From Candidatus Poribacteria bacterium (GTDB taxonomy: Bacteria; Poribacteria; WGA-4E; WGA-3G), in NCBI GenBank assembly GCA_022823085.1, contig JAJDXV010000013.1, positions 16,712-80,711 of the forward strand: a stretch of 64,000 nt of DNA, given 5' to 3'. The translations under genes and the position numbers were made by a program. The number at the start of each line of letters is the position of its first letter. The first letter of the stretch is position 1. Shown in pieces: positions 63,534-64,000 of this stretch. The notes under the pieces were generated by a model, which saw only the letters and a list, made by a program, of their open reading frames with translations, was not told the origin of the DNA and did no database searches.

Positions 63534-64000
63534 TTATACATAGCAGGCTTCATCAAGCAAAGCGTGAATCCACGTTAGAAATCTAACAAGGATACCACGC
63601 GCGCCGTTCAAATCTCGATGCATGGACTTGCCATTTTTGGCAGTGATGATTTTAGAACCGCCAAGTTTTTCCTTCGTTTCACCTGTCCAAGAGACTGTCT
63701 TTGAGGTGTATGCCTCATTGACGATGATAACATGCTTCCCACATTGCTCTGCTTTCTCAAGCAAGCGTTGTTTGAATTTATAGTGTGAGAGCGTCAACAT
63801 TTGGCGGACAGACTTCTTTCGGATACGCCGACTTCCGCGCTCGGTCATCTGTGAGGTATTGAAAGTTGGAAGAAGAATCACATCGAAGTTTGAGACGAGA
63901 AAATGCACCAGTTTGCTGTGGAGTTCCTTGACGAGACATCTTATACGCTTGCGGATCTGATTCGCAGCACGGCGCATCGTTCGCTTTTTTCGTCTGACGG
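63534..64000 (-). CDS. tnpB: TnpB RNA-guided nuclease, 5' part beyond the window
   Basis: The frame is open to base 64000, so the gene starts outside; 154 residues are seen. The segment DVILLPTFNTSQM stands where RuvC-II usually has its glutamate. VNEAYTSKTVSWTGETKEKLGGSK follows with the zinc-finger cysteines lost, then the RuvC-III aspartate in HRDLNGARGI. This is the type in which the catalytic glutamate is thought to have moved to the NEAYTSKT motif, as in some TnpB and Fanzor-like proteins. Whether it is active is unknown. No tnpA or resolvase gene is visible. Confidence 0.85.
   Translation of the reverse strand, partial: VRRKKRTMRRAANQIRKRIRCLVKELHSKLVHFLVSNFDVILLPTFNTSQMTERGSRRIRKKSVRQMLTLSHYKFKQRLLEKAEQCGKHVIIVNEAYTSKTVSWTGETKEKLGGSKIITAKNGKSMHRDLNGARGILVRFLTWIHALLDEACYV

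Overview
The window reads as a piece of a bacterial chromosome of moderate GC, probably a Candidatus Poribacteria-like organism. That is inferred from the gene mix: a Uma2 nuclease, Gfo/Idh/MocA oxidoreductase, DUF5069, DUF6599, a beta-helix protein and nucleoside hydrolase, with many short palindromic repeats between genes. The taxon is an inference, not proven. Almost everything is on the minus strand; only three confident genes (59098-62452) lie on the plus strand.

Region 1 (about 105-12731) is a defence-like cassette. In transcription order it holds a copper P-type ATPase, an SNF2/DUF3883 helicase coupled to it by ATGA, then a 75-aa protein, a membrane protein, a DUF1156 DNA methyltransferase and a DUF499 ATPase. 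Strong sigma-70-type promoters precede the 75-aa gene and the methyltransferase. The methyltransferase is split by a run of 13 C residues; 12 or 15 would restore the frame. This suggests phase variation or a homopolymer sequencing error.

Region 2 (13964-33342) is a respiratory complex I operon in the order nuoA-B-C-D-E-F-G-H-J-K-L-M-N, with no nuoI. It is interrupted by accessory genes: an IsrB-type OMEGA nuclease with a probable guide RNA between nuoB and nuoC; a VOC protein, two small proteins and a thioredoxin-like lipoprotein between nuoD and nuoE; a small membrane protein between nuoF and nuoG; a DUF5069 gene between nuoL and nuoM; and an NhaD/CitM-type ion transporter abutting nuoM. The thioredoxin has an in-frame TGA exactly at the first catalytic cysteine (W-U-G-A-C) and is a strong selenoprotein candidate. 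A 128-bp MITE with 8-bp target duplications sits inside a palindrome between nuoG and nuoH.

Region 3 (33545-47707) holds pdxH, trkH, trkA, gcvP, gcvH, a trypsin-like protease with TPR repeats, a Uma2 nuclease, gcvT, an amidohydrolase, and two envelope lipoproteins (DUF6599 and LptE-like). Two 119-bp palindromic elements lie in this part.

Region 4 (48168-58183) is the classical translation/RNA operon rimP-nusA-ylxR-infB-ylxP-rbfA-nrnA-ribF-rpsO-pnp, without truB. PNPase has an unusual Arg/Asp/Gly-rich tail, and infB has a perfect 27-bp tandem duplication at its start.

Region 5 (58184-64000) has a 0.9-kb non-coding gap, an M32 carboxypeptidase, a small lipoprotein, a beta-helix protein, a nucleoside hydrolase and the 3' part of a TnpB gene cut by the window edge. 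I saw no rRNA, tRNA or CRISPR array.
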